Program-made: the position numbers and the translations under genes
Notes under the pieces: generated by a model
Seen by the model: the letters and a program-made list of their open reading frames with translations, nothing else
Databases searched by the model: none
What the model was told of the DNA's origin: nothing
Part shown: in pieces, positions 1 to 9,638 of the stretch
Layout of the letters: every line of letters starts with the position of its first letter
Position numbering within the stretch: the stretch's first letter is position 1
NCBI RefSeq assembly: GCF_015476655.1
Contig: NZ_JABFHF010000012.1
Span: 104,094 to 168,093, forward strand
Reading direction: 5' to 3'
From: Aquiflexum lacus
GTDB lineage: Bacteria > Bacteroidota > Bacteroidia > Cytophagales > Cyclobacteriaceae
Length of the DNA stretch: 64,000 bases

Positions 1-750
1 ATCCGCAACAGCAATTCCCAATCCAAATCCCTCAATGGTTATCCCTGCATCTAAAGTCACATCGGAAAAAGTTCCATTTCCATTGTTCCTATAAAGTCTA
101 TCATTATTGATGGCTGAACCATCCGTAATTTTTTCTCTAAAATTGGACGGTACTCCTTTTACCTGTTCATTATTTAAAACATATAGATCCAAAAATCCAT
201 CATTGTCATAGTCAAAAAAAGTAGCCATCATGCTGTTTCCAGCCTCTGCAATTCCATACTCGGATGCCAATTCTTTAAAAGTGGGCTTACCATCTGCATC
301 CAAACCCTGATTAACAAAGAGCATATTGGCTCTTCTTTCTTTATCCGGGAACATGGCTGCACAAACATAAATGTCCAACCAGCCATCCCCATTGATGTCA
401 ACAACAGTTACACCTGTACTCCATCGCTCAGGTGCTGTGGTACCAGAGTGCTCTGAAATGTCTTCGAATTGGAAATTACCTTTATTTAAATAAAGCGCAT
501 TGGGAACTTGGCTTCCTGTGAAATACAGGTCAGGAAGTCCATCATTGTTAAAATCTCCTACTGCTACTCCTCCCCCATTAAAGATATATTCATCTGTAAG
601 AATGTTAAAAGTATCTGATTCAACAATTCTGTTATTGAATTCAATTCCTGTTGATTTTGCAGTTCTCAATTCAAAAAGCGTATCAGCTTCCTTGGTGCAG
701 GATAATAAAACAAGCAAGAACAAACTGAATGGTATCAAAATATTTCTCAT
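1..750 (-). CDS. FG-GAP/VCBS-repeat lipoprotein, ASPIC/UnbV-like (3' end outside window)
   Basis: The reverse complement reads openly from ATG at 750 to the left edge, giving 250 residues of an incomplete protein. The N-terminus is a lipoprotein signal ending in LLSC with the lipidated cysteine at residue 18. Aspartate-rich calcium-loop motifs recur (DFNNDGLPD, DINGDGWLD, DYDNDGFLD), the hallmark of FG-GAP/VCBS beta-propeller blades. In Bacteroidota such CRTAC1/ASPIC-type lipoproteins often sit downstream of SusC/SusD pairs and are exposed on the outer membrane, probably helping bind polymers; the exact role is unknown. It lies 161 bp downstream of the susD-like gene on the same strand, with a probable terminator between, so it may be expressed separately. 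The C-terminal half cannot be judged. Confidence 0.85.
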   Translation of the reverse strand, partial: MRNILIPFSLFLLVLLSCTKEADTLFELRTAKSTGIEFNNRIVESDTFNILTDEYIFNGGGVAVGDFNNDGLPDLYFTGSQVPNALYLNKGNFQFEDISEHSGTTAPERWSTGVTVVDINGDGWLDIYVCAAMFPDKERRANMLFVNQGLDADGKPTFKELASEYGIAEAGNSMMATFFDYDNDGFLDLYVLNNEQVKGVPSNFREKITDGSAINNDRLYRNNGNGTFSDVTLDAGITIEGFGLGIAVAD

Positions 751-842
751 GCGGCATTTGTGGGTTGATTCCAGCGATTAGAGATTTCAAATTAAAGCTA
801 AATAGCCTTTATCTAAATTGATTTCCAAAGAATTTTTAAAAA

Positions 843-883
843 CAGTATAAAAAATCAAAGAGATGACCAAAAGCCATCTCTTT
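843..883 (-). terminator. Probable intrinsic terminator after the susD-like gene
   Basis: A perfect 9-bp stem (AAAGAGATG at 857-865, CATCTCTTT at 875-883) with a 9-nt loop is followed on the minus strand by GATTTTTTAT. It lies 29-69 bp past the SusD stop codon, so it fits rho-independent termination of the susCD transcript before the FG-GAP gene. Confidence 0.6.
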
Positions 884-911
884 AAAATTGATTATAAATC
901 GGTAAGTCAAA

Positions 912-2642
912 TTAATACCCAGGGTTTTGAACCAACTTGTCTGATCCCATCAAATCGACTTGATTTTGTGGTAGTGGAAGCAATTCATCTCTTCCAGGCG
1001 TGAAACTTGAACCGCCCAAAGCTGCTTGAAGTAATTGACCATCGTGAGCAAAGTATCTATCCAATTCTTGCTTAGCAATCCCCCAACGAACTAAATCATA
1101 AAATCTATGACCTTCCATACCCAATTCCAACTTTCTTTCGAATCGAACGGCATCACGTGCCAAATTGGCATCTGTCCAAGGAGTATTGTATAAGGAGACC
1201 TCATAGTTAGCAGCGGAGTTACCATTATCTCTTACGAGATCAGAATTCTGTGCACGCTCTCTGACCAAATTGGTATATTCTCTCGCTTTTTCTAGATTGC
1301 CTAGCTCCACTTCTGCTTCCGCTGCCATCAAAAGGACATCTGCAAAGCGTATGATCATAAAGTTGATACCTGTGTAGCCCGGTGTCCATGAAGAGTTATC
1401 TTGGAAAGATCCCTGTTCGGACCGCTTATACACATATTTTTTAGGAGAAAAAGGACCACCATTAGGTTGGTTACGAATCCAAGCCTCACCTGGGTGATCT
1501 ATCCAATCTAAATAAGGAATACCTCTTCTACCAACAGTATGGTCTAATCTAGGATCTAAGGTGCCTTGATCTGGTGTATGCGCTTCTGCGGAAGTCACAC
1601 CTTGATCATTAGCAACGCGATTTGCTGGCTGGTTAAAGGAATTATCCAATAAAGGAAGCCCATTAGTAGTTCTGAAAGAATTCACAAATGAAAAGCTTGG
1701 TTGAAAGAATCCACAGCAGTTACCTGGACCATTAGGACCAGTATTGTAAGGGAAATTTAAATCAAACTCAGGATTTGCATTATTCACCGAACCGGTACCC
1801 GCGGCGGACTGGTATGCCCAAATAGACTCCTGATGGTTATCATTAGCTCCTCGGAACATATCCTCATAATACGGTACAAGTCCATACTTTAGACCGTTGC
1901 TTGTTACACCATTTACTATGATATCATCAAATAACTGCTTTGCACCTGCAAAATCTTTTGCATACATCAACGTTTTTGCAAGGTAGCTTTTAGCCGCCCA
2001 TGAATTAACACGCCCTACTTGTGGTTGTGTAGGAGGAAGATTATCCGCGGCGAATGTAAACTCTCGAATGATGTAAGGAAGAACATCCTGATCATTTGCC
2101 AAATCTTCTAAGCCAGCTCCATAATCGATGTCTTTTTCTATGATGGGAACTTTATTAAAATTTCTCCACAATTGAAAATAATAATGACCTTTAAGAAATC
2201 GTGCCTGAGCTTCAATATCTAATGCTTGAGCATCAGTAACTCCTGCATCTCTAGAGTCCAATAATCGCAACACGTTATTAGATCGTGCAATTCCTTCATA
2301 TAAACCATTCCAATTTTCTTCAAGTATTGATACAGTAGGATCAGTATCGAAACGTTGAATAGGATTTATGGTATTGAAGTCACCAGGGTCTGTACCTTTA
2401 TTGGCATCCCCACCGCGGATGCTACCCCATACCCAATTGGAAGGAGAAGCTAATCTTTGATTCCGTCCATTCACTTGCGAATAGGCTGCAATAAGAGCTG
2501 CATTCAATCCATCAAGTGATCTAAGCTGAGCTTCTGAAAGCTGACCTACTACGGGTACCTCCAGAAAATCATCACAACTAGTCGCAAACAACATCAATCC
2601 TGCTGCAAGTGTAGCTGCTATTTGAAATTTAAATCTTTTCAT
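912..2642 (-). CDS. SusD/RagB family nutrient-binding outer-membrane lipoprotein
   Basis: A 576-residue protein starting with a lipoprotein signal (MKRFKFQI..., lipobox FATSC, Cys23). The ATG at 2642 is preferred over an in-frame codon 27 bp upstream because the signal peptide begins there. It has the SusD layout: an N-terminal TPR-like helical scaffold (for example ALDIEAQARFLKGHYYF) and a C-terminal SusD-type region with FMIIRFADVLLMAAEAE and the ending LPLPQNQVD. SusD lipoproteins cap the SusC channel and bind the glycan or oligomer. It follows the susC-like gene by 47 bp, so the two are surely co-transcribed. The substrate cannot be told from sequence; no glycoside hydrolase is in view. 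Confidence 0.95.
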   Translation of the reverse strand: MKRFKFQIAATLAAGLMLFATSCDDFLEVPVVGQLSEAQLRSLDGLNAALIAAYSQVNGRNQRLASPSNWVWGSIRGGDANKGTDPGDFNTINPIQRFDTDPTVSILEENWNGLYEGIARSNNVLRLLDSRDAGVTDAQALDIEAQARFLKGHYYFQLWRNFNKVPIIEKDIDYGAGLEDLANDQDVLPYIIREFTFAADNLPPTQPQVGRVNSWAAKSYLAKTLMYAKDFAGAKQLFDDIIVNGVTSNGLKYGLVPYYEDMFRGANDNHQESIWAYQSAAGTGSVNNANPEFDLNFPYNTGPNGPGNCCGFFQPSFSFVNSFRTTNGLPLLDNSFNQPANRVANDQGVTSAEAHTPDQGTLDPRLDHTVGRRGIPYLDWIDHPGEAWIRNQPNGGPFSPKKYVYKRSEQGSFQDNSSWTPGYTGINFMIIRFADVLLMAAEAEVELGNLEKAREYTNLVRERAQNSDLVRDNGNSAANYEVSLYNTPWTDANLARDAVRFERKLELGMEGHRFYDLVRWGIAKQELDRYFAHDGQLLQAALGGSSFTPGRDELLPLPQNQVDLMGSDKLVQNPGY

Positions 2643-2689
2643 AATTAAATTAACTTTATAAAATAACAATTGTTTATTTTCCTATCGGA

Positions 2690-5600
2690 TTAGAATGAAA
2701 GATTCACTCCGAATGTATAACCTCTTGTCACAGGGTAGTTACCTACGTCTATTCCAAAAGCCAAATCCACATTACCACCTACCATAGGATCAAGACCATC
2801 GTAACCAGTCAATGTCCAAAGGTTGTTAGCAGATGCAAATACTCTTAATCTCTCAAGCTTCCATCTTTGTAGCAAACTGTTTGGCATAGTATAACCCAAA
2901 GTCAAGTTTTGAAGTCTTAAATAAGATCCATCTACTACATAATAGCTATTTCCTGCGGTTGATGTACTGATGTTTGCCGTTTTGTCAGCTACTGGCACCG
3001 TTGCATTGGGGTTTTCTGGAGTCCAGGAGTCCAATAAGCGTTCTGAAATTGCAGCTCCTTCAAAGGTTTGGAAGAAGTCAGTAAACCATCTCCATTGCGC
3101 CCAAATTTTATTTCCCGCAGTTCCATAAAAATAAGCAGATAAATCAAAGTTTTTATATCCAACTGTGAAATTCATACCTCCAGAGAATTTTGGTACAGGA
3201 GAACCCAAATAGGTTCTGTCATCCGGAGTAATTACCCCATCTCCATTAACATCTCTGTATTTGAATCGACCGGGAGCAGCGCCATCTTGTGCAGGATGGT
3301 TTGAAACGTCTTCATCAGACTGGAATAGACCATCTACTTGATATCCAAAGAATGCAGATAAAGGTAAACCCACTTGGTTACGTATTGGCTGGATTCCTCT
3401 GAATCCTGGGTTGCCAGCTCCCGAAGTAAGAAAATCAATACCTGGCGCAAAGGATACAATTTCGTTTTTGAGGAAACCACCATTTACTTGTAGCTCATAA
3501 GTCCAACCTCTTGCAAGATTACCTCTTGTAGCCACTAAGATATCAATACCTTGATTTCTCATTTGACCAATATTTACCGCCGGTGCAGCAGCATTAAAGC
3601 CTGCTATGGAAGGGATTGGCACTTGAAATAACAAATCCTTAGTATCTTTTCTCCAGAAATCCACAATCACATCCAGACGTCCTCCAAAGGCACTACCATC
3701 AAAACCAATGTTGGTTGTTTCTGCAGTTTCCCATTGGGCATTTGGATTACCTATTCTTGATCTTCTAAATCCAATGACAGCAGAGCTATTTGTTCCTGCT
3801 ATATCATAAGATGAAGCACCAATATTTCCCCCAAATAGCGAGAATTGGTTATTTGGGTCAACATTGTTGGAATTACCCATTTGTCCCCAACCACCTCTGA
3901 TTTTCAAGTCATCTAACCATGTTGAGTTTGCCAAAAACCCTTCAGATGAAAGTCTCCAAGCAGCAGAAACTGCAGGAAAAACACCAAATCGTGTATTGGC
4001 TCCAAAACGAGATGAACCATCGCGTCTAATCACTCCACTAAATAAGTATTTATCATTATAAGTATAATTAATACGGCTAAAGTAAGAGAAGAAATTAACT
4101 CCAAGGAACTGTCCTGAGTTTACCTGACGGGTAGGTACTGGTAAGTTTGAGATGGTTATAAAATTAGGGTCAGTAGAGAAAGGGTTTTGACCTAAGCCAT
4201 TCATGTTTCTTCCTGCACCTGTATTTAAAGCCTCTTGACCAACTAAAACATCAAATGCATGCCTATCAAATGTTTTTTTCCATTGTGCGGTATTTGTAAA
4301 AGTCCAACTCAACGAATACCCAGAAAACTCATTGTAACCAAAAGCAGAGTTATTTTCAGAGTTTTCATATTGCAAACGGCTGTAGCCAACACCGTAGAAG
4401 TTGTTATACTGACCACCTATTGAAGAACGTAAAGTAACATTCTCAATTGGATCAAATTCAACGTAGACGTTACCAAAAGCATTAGCATTAAAGTTTCTAT
4501 TGTCTACCTGACCTTCTCTGTTGGCAAGTGGGCTTCTCGGATTGTTGAACCCACGTGCAGCAGTACCAGCATAACCACCAAATTCATCTCTTAATGGAAT
4601 CATAGAAGGCATTCGGAACGCTTGCAAGATATCATTTTCATCCTGGGCTACGCGCTGACCTCCTCCACCACCGGTCTGACCCAATACCTGTCGGTAGGTT
4701 GCCTGAAAGTTTTGGCCAATTCTTACTTTGGAACCAAGATCATGCTCGGAGTTTGCTCTAAGTGATATTCTTCGGAAATCATTATTAAGTAGAATACCTG
4801 CCTGATCCTGAATTCCCAATCCAAAATAAAATCTACTTGAGCCGTTTCCGCCCGAAAAGCCCATTGAATGTCTGGAAATTGGAGCCCTTCTTGTTATGGC
4901 ATCATACCAATCTGTACCATCGCCTGTAGCAGCACGAACTAATTGGTGAATGCCTCCTTGACGCGGGTCAATGTTGTACAATTCTCTTTGTCGTTCTAAT
5001 TCGGCTGGGCCAAGTGGTCCAGCTACACCTGCTTGACCTCCAACATTGATATAATAAGGCAATACAGGCTGTGGACCAGTACCAAGTTGTGGGTGACCAT
5101 AATTAGGTGCTCTACCGTCAATTCTTGCTTGGTTTTTTTCAGCTAACCAAGTGATATCCGCATATTGCTGGGGATTCGTCATCGCCAATCCATTTCCAGG
5201 ATCTGTGAATCCCATCATACCATTATAGTCAAAGCGCAATTTCTGAGCCCGCTTATTTCCACGTTTTGTTGTATAGATAATTACACCGTTGGCGGCACGA
5301 GCACCATAAATTGAAGCTGAAGCTGCATCTTTTAATACAGTAACAGACTCGATATCATCAGGATTTAAGAAATCTGTTTGATCCACAGGAACTCCATCCA
5401 CTATATAAAGTGGCTGGTTACCTCCAAAAGCACCGAATCCTCGCACCCTGATTTGAGATTGGGTACCTGGCTGACCATTGGTAACAACTGTAACACCAGC
5501 AATCCTACCTTGAAGGGTCTGCTCGACGTTACCTGTAGGAATTACCTGGATATCTCTCGGATTTACTGTCGAAATTGCACCGGTAGTTTCCCTACGACTA

Positions 5601-5944
5601 TCAATGGTATAACCAGTCACGATAAGCTCTGTCAACTGCGTGTCATCTACAGTCATTTGAACAACAATGTTAGAACGAGTTCCAAGAACCTGCTCTATGG
5701 TTCTATAACCGATAAAGGAAAACACCAAAACACTTTGATCGCTAGGTACATTGAGGGAAAAATTTCCTTCAATATCTGTTGCCGTTCCTGTTGTGGTCCC
5801 TTTTACCAAGACAGTGACTCCAGGAAGACCTTCCCCGAATTCATCGAGAATAGATCCCGTTACAGCCTTTTGTGCCAGCGCTGTAACGCTGGTAAGCGCT
5901 AAGAGTACAATAAACACACTTAGACATTTGTAAAGTTTTTTCAT
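2690..5944 (-). CDS. SusC/RagA family TonB-linked outer-membrane transporter
   Basis: A 1084-residue protein; the start is taken at MKKLYK, two codons inside an alternative upstream ATG. In order: signal peptide (about 1-24), CarboxypepD_reg-like beta-sandwich (about 27-110, VTGSILDEFGEGLPGV), plug domain (about 115-230) with the SusC signature LYIVDGVPVD and VTVLKDAASASIYGARAANG, then a 22-strand barrel ending in aromatic phenylalanine. Length is normal for the family. It imports oligosaccharides or other polymers across the outer membrane using TonB energy, with the adjacent SusD-like lipoprotein as lid. A LacI-type palindrome about 65 bp upstream suggests sugar-responsive repression. Confidence 0.96.
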   Translation of the reverse strand: MKKLYKCLSVFIVLLALTSVTALAQKAVTGSILDEFGEGLPGVTVLVKGTTTGTATDIEGNFSLNVPSDQSVLVFSFIGYRTIEQVLGTRSNIVVQMTVDDTQLTELIVTGYTIDSRRETTGAISTVNPRDIQVIPTGNVEQTLQGRIAGVTVVTNGQPGTQSQIRVRGFGAFGGNQPLYIVDGVPVDQTDFLNPDDIESVTVLKDAASASIYGARAANGVIIYTTKRGNKRAQKLRFDYNGMMGFTDPGNGLAMTNPQQYADITWLAEKNQARIDGRAPNYGHPQLGTGPQPVLPYYINVGGQAGVAGPLGPAELERQRELYNIDPRQGGIHQLVRAATGDGTDWYDAITRRAPISRHSMGFSGGNGSSRFYFGLGIQDQAGILLNNDFRRISLRANSEHDLGSKVRIGQNFQATYRQVLGQTGGGGGQRVAQDENDILQAFRMPSMIPLRDEFGGYAGTAARGFNNPRSPLANREGQVDNRNFNANAFGNVYVEFDPIENVTLRSSIGGQYNNFYGVGYSRLQYENSENNSAFGYNEFSGYSLSWTFTNTAQWKKTFDRHAFDVLVGQEALNTGAGRNMNGLGQNPFSTDPNFITISNLPVPTRQVNSGQFLGVNFFSYFSRINYTYNDKYLFSGVIRRDGSSRFGANTRFGVFPAVSAAWRLSSEGFLANSTWLDDLKIRGGWGQMGNSNNVDPNNQFSLFGGNIGASSYDIAGTNSSAVIGFRRSRIGNPNAQWETAETTNIGFDGSAFGGRLDVIVDFWRKDTKDLLFQVPIPSIAGFNAAAPAVNIGQMRNQGIDILVATRGNLARGWTYELQVNGGFLKNEIVSFAPGIDFLTSGAGNPGFRGIQPIRNQVGLPLSAFFGYQVDGLFQSDEDVSNHPAQDGAAPGRFKYRDVNGDGVITPDDRTYLGSPVPKFSGGMNFTVGYKNFDLSAYFYGTAGNKIWAQWRWFTDFFQTFEGAAISERLLDSWTPENPNATVPVADKTANISTSTAGNSYYVVDGSYLRLQNLTLGYTMPNSLLQRWKLERLRVFASANNLWTLTGYDGLDPMVGGNVDLAFGIDVGNYPVTRGYTFGVNLSF

Positions 5945-6008
5945 AAACATAGATTGATTGGGTAATAATTATTAATCGATTTATTGTTGCAACATTTATT
6001 TTTTTTGA

Positions 6009-6022
6009 TGCAAACGATTGCA
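6009..6022. promoter_or_regulatory. LacI/GalR-family operator-like palindrome
   Basis: The 14-mer TGCAAACGATTGCA is a near-perfect palindrome around a central CG and fits the general LacI-family operator form TGnAAnCGnTTnCA. It lies 65-78 bp upstream of the susC start. Known LacI-family regulators bind such sites; no LacI gene is in this window. The role as susCD operator is an inference. Confidence 0.55.
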
Positions 6023-6116
6023 AAGTTTATTAAAATAATTGCAATAGCTTCTTTAGAATTTTGATAAATTCATCTCTATTGCGGATTATACCTTGACAGA
6101 TAACCTGTCGAAACTT

Positions 6117-6140
6117 CATTTTGTATCGAAACACAAAATG
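6117..6140. repeat. Inverted repeat with 8-bp arms upstream of susC
   Basis: CATTTTGT (6117-6124) and ACAAAATG (6133-6140) are perfect inverted arms around an 8-nt spacer. A smaller repeat, GACAG/CTGTC, lies at 6095-6109, and TCGAAAC occurs twice (6108-6114, 6126-6132). No T-run follows on either strand, so a protein-binding site is more likely than a terminator. Confidence 0.4.
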
Positions 6141-6509
6141 CCAAATTATTAAACTACTGTGATTTTTTTACTTATTAAAAAATTAAGTGTTGTTCATAGG
6201 CGAAGAGATTTTGGGTTAATGTAATTGAAAATTTTGAGTAAATCCTTGAATAATTCAATGGAATTAAATTTGGTTTTCAAACTGTGAAATGCTTTGATTA
6301 TAATCTAAATTCATTTTACAACGACTAATATAATAAATCATAAACTATACAAAAACTTTTTGTTAAAAATCATTAAATAAAATTCAAATTAACAAGTACT
6401 AAAGATGCAGCTTTAATACAAACGGCAATTATTACTTATGAGCGAAACATTCAATTGAAGAAATAAATTGTTTCAAAATTAAATCGCGTCGTTTTTAGAA
6501 AGTATAACC

Positions 6510-8297
6510 TTATCGAAAAATTTCAATAAGTTCTTTGGTACCAATGAAGGGTTTGAAGTTAATATCTCTAAAAGCTTTTTCTTTAAGGAATTCGCTTCTC
6601 TCCACTGCTTTTGAAAGATTCTCTTTTAATGCTTCTATATCCTCTGAATAAGATGCTACTAAAGCTAATCCATAAAACCCGTATCCTGATTCGCGGTTTA
6701 TCTGCACACATTCTTCGAATGATTCCAAAGCCAATCTATAATCTTCAGATAAAAAATAAGCCAAACCTTTATTAAAAAGATTCTCTTCATTTTCAGTCGC
6801 TCTATTCAATCTGATAGTTGCCAACTTATAATCACCATTGATAATATCCAAAGCGCCACGAATACCTTCATTATATATTAAAAATGCATCTGTTTCATTT
6901 TTCTCCAAGGCTGAAGCCTCAGAGATTGAGATATACGCATCAAAATAATCTCCCCTCAATAAATACGCTCTTCCAATATTATGGAGAGAAACTGAAGTGG
7001 TTTTAATCCTATTGGCCTGCCGGAACATATTCATGGATTTAGTGATCAGGACATTTTTTGCTCTTAAATCAAGTTCTCGCTGCGCCTGATTCAAATAGAC
7101 CACTCCCAAGTTATTAAAGGCTAATTCTGAAGGATACATTTCAGTTAGTTTAAAAAAAATCGCTTCTTTCTCATCAAGTTTTTTCGCTGTTTGACCAGCA
7201 AAAATCAAATGGTCTTGATTAAAGCCTGCCAATGGCTTTTCCTCCTGTAACAATGCATAAACACTTGCTGCGATTTCAATATCATTGAACCTTGTATCTT
7301 CCAAGACCAGAGATATTTTTGCAGAACTGAGTTTTGGGAAAAGATCTCTTGATATTTTTCTGAAAGCAGGCAATCTCTGTAATTCCCCCTTTTGGCTGAA
7401 ATAGTCACTTTCGTTCAAAAGGATAGTATAAACTTCTTCTTTCTCAGTCTGTTTGATGCCCTCATAATCACTCAAAAGCAATCTTAGGTCAAACCAATCA
7501 TTGCTCCTGTATTCAGTTTCAATCTCTATTCCTTTTAGTCCCCTATTTTCTTTAAGATATTCTGAAATAAACTCAGCCCTTTTTTGGGCAAGTCCTTGGA
7601 TATTATCTCTGGAATCCGGTGAGATTAAACCTGTCACTATGATTCGGTCAATTTTTTTCCCTGATTCGCCCAAAAGAAGAAAATCCCTTATGGGAAGAGG
7701 TAAAACTGGGGCCATCCTCTCAGCATTCCCTGGTTGAAAAGCAACAGTAAACTCTCTTGTTTCCAAGGTATTGCTTTCCGAAAAAAATTTCTCCAAATAA
7801 ATCCCAATATCCGGAATGGGTTGGTCTTGAATTATTTGTCCTATTCTTGTCAAAAGCGGAGATGTTTCCAATCCTTCTGCCAATACTTTTGTGGGAGATT
7901 GAAAAACATTATTTCTTCTTTCAACCAAACCCTTCATAATTAAAGTACCCTGATCCATTCCTGGCAAATAAGGAAAAATATATTGCTCATCTACTTTAGC
8001 TGCCACAAGACTTTTGGTGAAAGCTCCGTCATAAGGAACAATTTCCCCTAATCTCAAAGCACCTTCACCATATATATATTCAGGGAATAGGGTGATTTTT
8101 GTATCTTTGTTCAACAATTCCAATGGAATAGCACCTTCAATCCTAAAACGGACTGAATCCCTGTGAAGCGCTAAAACCTCTGGTTTGGCATTTATCCCAT
8201 TTAAAAGACTGTCATATTTACCTATTTTCGGACTGCACGAGCCTGCCAATACGATAAAAATAATAAAGAGCAAAGATTTTATGGACAATTTAAACAT
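6510..8297 (-). CDS. Lipoprotein with OmpA-like segment and C-terminal TPR repeats
   Basis: A 595-residue protein with a lipoprotein signal (lipobox LAGSC, Cys21). A first region of about 200 residues has no recognised fold; around 215-265 the segment GLISPDSRDNIQGLAQKRA plus EFISEYLKENRG resembles the OmpA peptidoglycan-associated domain family (SPxG...LaxxRA). From about residue 380 to the end, helical tetratricopeptide-like repeats follow (NNLGVVYLNQA, HNIGRAYLLRGDYFDAY, NKGLAYFLSEDYRLALESF). This layout is common in Bacteroidota envelope lipoproteins that may anchor complexes to peptidoglycan or the outer membrane. It stands alone between susC and a divergent pspC-like gene. Exact function unknown. 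Confidence 0.7.
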   Translation of the reverse strand: MFKLSIKSLLFIIFIVLAGSCSPKIGKYDSLLNGINAKPEVLALHRDSVRFRIEGAIPLELLNKDTKITLFPEYIYGEGALRLGEIVPYDGAFTKSLVAAKVDEQYIFPYLPGMDQGTLIMKGLVERRNNVFQSPTKVLAEGLETSPLLTRIGQIIQDQPIPDIGIYLEKFFSESNTLETREFTVAFQPGNAERMAPVLPLPIRDFLLLGESGKKIDRIIVTGLISPDSRDNIQGLAQKRAEFISEYLKENRGLKGIEIETEYRSNDWFDLRLLLSDYEGIKQTEKEEVYTILLNESDYFSQKGELQRLPAFRKISRDLFPKLSSAKISLVLEDTRFNDIEIAASVYALLQEEKPLAGFNQDHLIFAGQTAKKLDEKEAIFFKLTEMYPSELAFNNLGVVYLNQAQRELDLRAKNVLITKSMNMFRQANRIKTTSVSLHNIGRAYLLRGDYFDAYISISEASALEKNETDAFLIYNEGIRGALDIINGDYKLATIRLNRATENEENLFNKGLAYFLSEDYRLALESFEECVQINRESGYGFYGLALVASYSEDIEALKENLSKAVERSEFLKEKAFRDINFKPFIGTKELIEIFR

Positions 8298-8364
8298 TTG
8301 GCATTCAATTAGATTATTGAAAATTAATTACTAATTTTAATCGAATTAACAAAACCAGCTTAAT

Positions 8365-8583
8365 ATGAATAAAGTAAAATTATTCTTCGAAGAAAGGGCT
8401 TTCGGAGTTTGTTCCAAGTTGGGTGAAAAACTCAATTTTCCAATTGATAGTATCCGATTATTTTTCATCTATAGTTCCTTTATCACCCTTGGTTCTCCTG
8501 TTATCATTTATACAAGCCTTGCAATGATGATGAAAGTTAGGAAATACTTGAGGAAAATGAACAATCCTGTTCTTTTTGATTAA
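8365..8583 (+). CDS. Small PspC-domain membrane protein
   Basis: A 72-residue protein matching the PspC domain pattern: FGVCSKLGEKLNFPIDSIRL followed by a hydrophobic stretch ending IIYTSLAMMM. PspC domains occur in phage-shock-type envelope stress regulators, usually as a cytoplasmic helix pair plus one membrane segment. Most of this protein is the domain itself. It is transcribed divergently from the OmpA/TPR lipoprotein gene. No pspA is in the window, so its partner is unknown. Confidence 0.75.
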   Translation: MNKVKLFFEERAFGVCSKLGEKLNFPIDSIRLFFIYSSFITLGSPVIIYTSLAMMMKVRKYLRKMNNPVLFD

Positions 8584-8633
8584 ACTCTTTTACTTTGACG
8601 GTAACATAACCTTTTGTGAAAATGGCGGAAGGT

Positions 8634-9638
8634 CTATAAATCACGATATTTCTTTTTCCCAACTAAATAATAATCCCATAAAATAGACCTTCTAGCGGTT
8701 TTTTTATGCACATTCGGCAATATTGGTGCCAATGGATATGAATCTTTTTTGTTTTTGAGTTGGGCAAATGCCAAATGGGCTCTGAAAACTTCTTTGGAGT
8801 CGGCAGTTTTTCCATCTAAGAAAAAAGAAATTGCTGCTATAAGATCCAAACCCATCCGCAGGACATAAACTAAAAAAAAACTTTTCCTATCCAGGTTATT
8901 ATGAAGCATCAATAAATTATTTCTAAAATTAAGGTGGGTTTTAAATGGATTAGTCCTTGAAAGTGTCGCTCCGCCAACGTGCCATATTTTCACACTCCCA
9001 AGGTAACCTATCTTGTACCCTTTCCTTTTGAGTCTCCAACAAATATCGATTTCCTCCATATGGGCAAAAAACCTTTCATCAAAGCCTCCTATTTCATGAA
9101 AGCAGGATGAACGCAAGACCATACATGCACCTGAGGCCCAGTCCACTTCAATAGGGTCATCGTATTGATTGGTATCTTTTTCAATAGTCGAGAATATTCT
9201 CCCCCTACAATAAGGATAGCCCAAACTATCCATGAATCCTCCCCCTGCACCTGCATAATCAAAATATTCAGGATTTTGATAAGAAAGGATTTTTGGCTGT
9301 ATCGCTGCAAAATTTGAATGCTGCCCCATCCAGGTAATCAAATCCAAATCCCATCCGGCACTCACTTTAATATCCGAATTGAGCAGGATATAAAATTCAA
9401 ATTCTGCTTTTATTTGATTTAAAGCCTGATTATATCCCCCGACATATCCCAAATTAACATTCAATTTGATCAATCTGATTTGAGGATATTCATTTTGCAA
9501 GAATTCAATAGAATCATCCTGACTAGCGTTATCAACGACTATAATTGGATAAATGGAATGTGTTACAACAGAAGGCAAGAATTGGCGAAGCATTTCTTCC
9601 CCATTATAATTAAGAATAACAATGGCTGCTTTTTGCAT
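8634..9638 (-). CDS. Family 2 glycosyltransferase
   Basis: A 334-residue GT-A fold glycosyltransferase. AIVILNYNGEEML is the N-terminal nucleotide-binding strand, IIVVDNASQDDS carries the first Asp, NLGYVGGYNQAL and LLNSDIKV follow (the DxD-like metal site), and ASGACMVLRSSCFHEIGGFD plus EEIDICWRLKRKGYKIGY form the acceptor-site region typical of rhamnosyl/glycosyl transferases of the RfbF type. The ATG at 9638 shares its A with the TGA stop of the upstream ybaB-like gene (TGATG), so translation is probably coupled; a TTG one codon earlier is rejected. It likely acts on cell-surface polysaccharide, but the substrate is not evident. Confidence 0.92.
   Translation of the reverse strand: MQKAAIVILNYNGEEMLRQFLPSVVTHSIYPIIVVDNASQDDSIEFLQNEYPQIRLIKLNVNLGYVGGYNQALNQIKAEFEFYILLNSDIKVSAGWDLDLITWMGQHSNFAAIQPKILSYQNPEYFDYAGAGGGFMDSLGYPYCRGRIFSTIEKDTNQYDDPIEVDWASGACMVLRSSCFHEIGGFDERFFAHMEEIDICWRLKRKGYKIGYLGSVKIWHVGGATLSRTNPFKTHLNFRNNLLMLHNNLDRKSFFLVYVLRMGLDLIAAISFFLDGKTADSKEVFRAHLAFAQLKNKKDSYPLAPILPNVHKKTARRSILWDYYLVGKKKYRDL

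Larger units (their letters stand above)
5945..6509. other. Long AT-rich leader/promoter region upstream of susC
   Basis: This 565-bp gap separates two minus-strand genes. It contains the LacI-like palindrome at 6009-6022, two inverted repeats at 6095-6109 and 6117-6140, and otherwise AT-rich sequence without ORFs. No convincing -33/-7 pair could be assigned close to susC. Confidence 0.6.

Noticed and set aside
500..781. 93-residue plus-strand frame at the left end
   Set aside because: Antisense to the FG-GAP lipoprotein, whose signal peptide and calcium-loop motifs are unmistakable on the minus strand.
5378..5902. 174-residue open frame on the plus strand inside the susC-like gene
   Set aside because: Antisense to the CarboxypepD_reg and plug regions of an unambiguous SusC protein; composition is typical of a shadow frame.
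6117..6140. Inverted repeat considered as terminator of the lipoprotein gene at 6510
   Set aside because: On the minus strand no T-run follows the stem and the gene ends 370 bp away.
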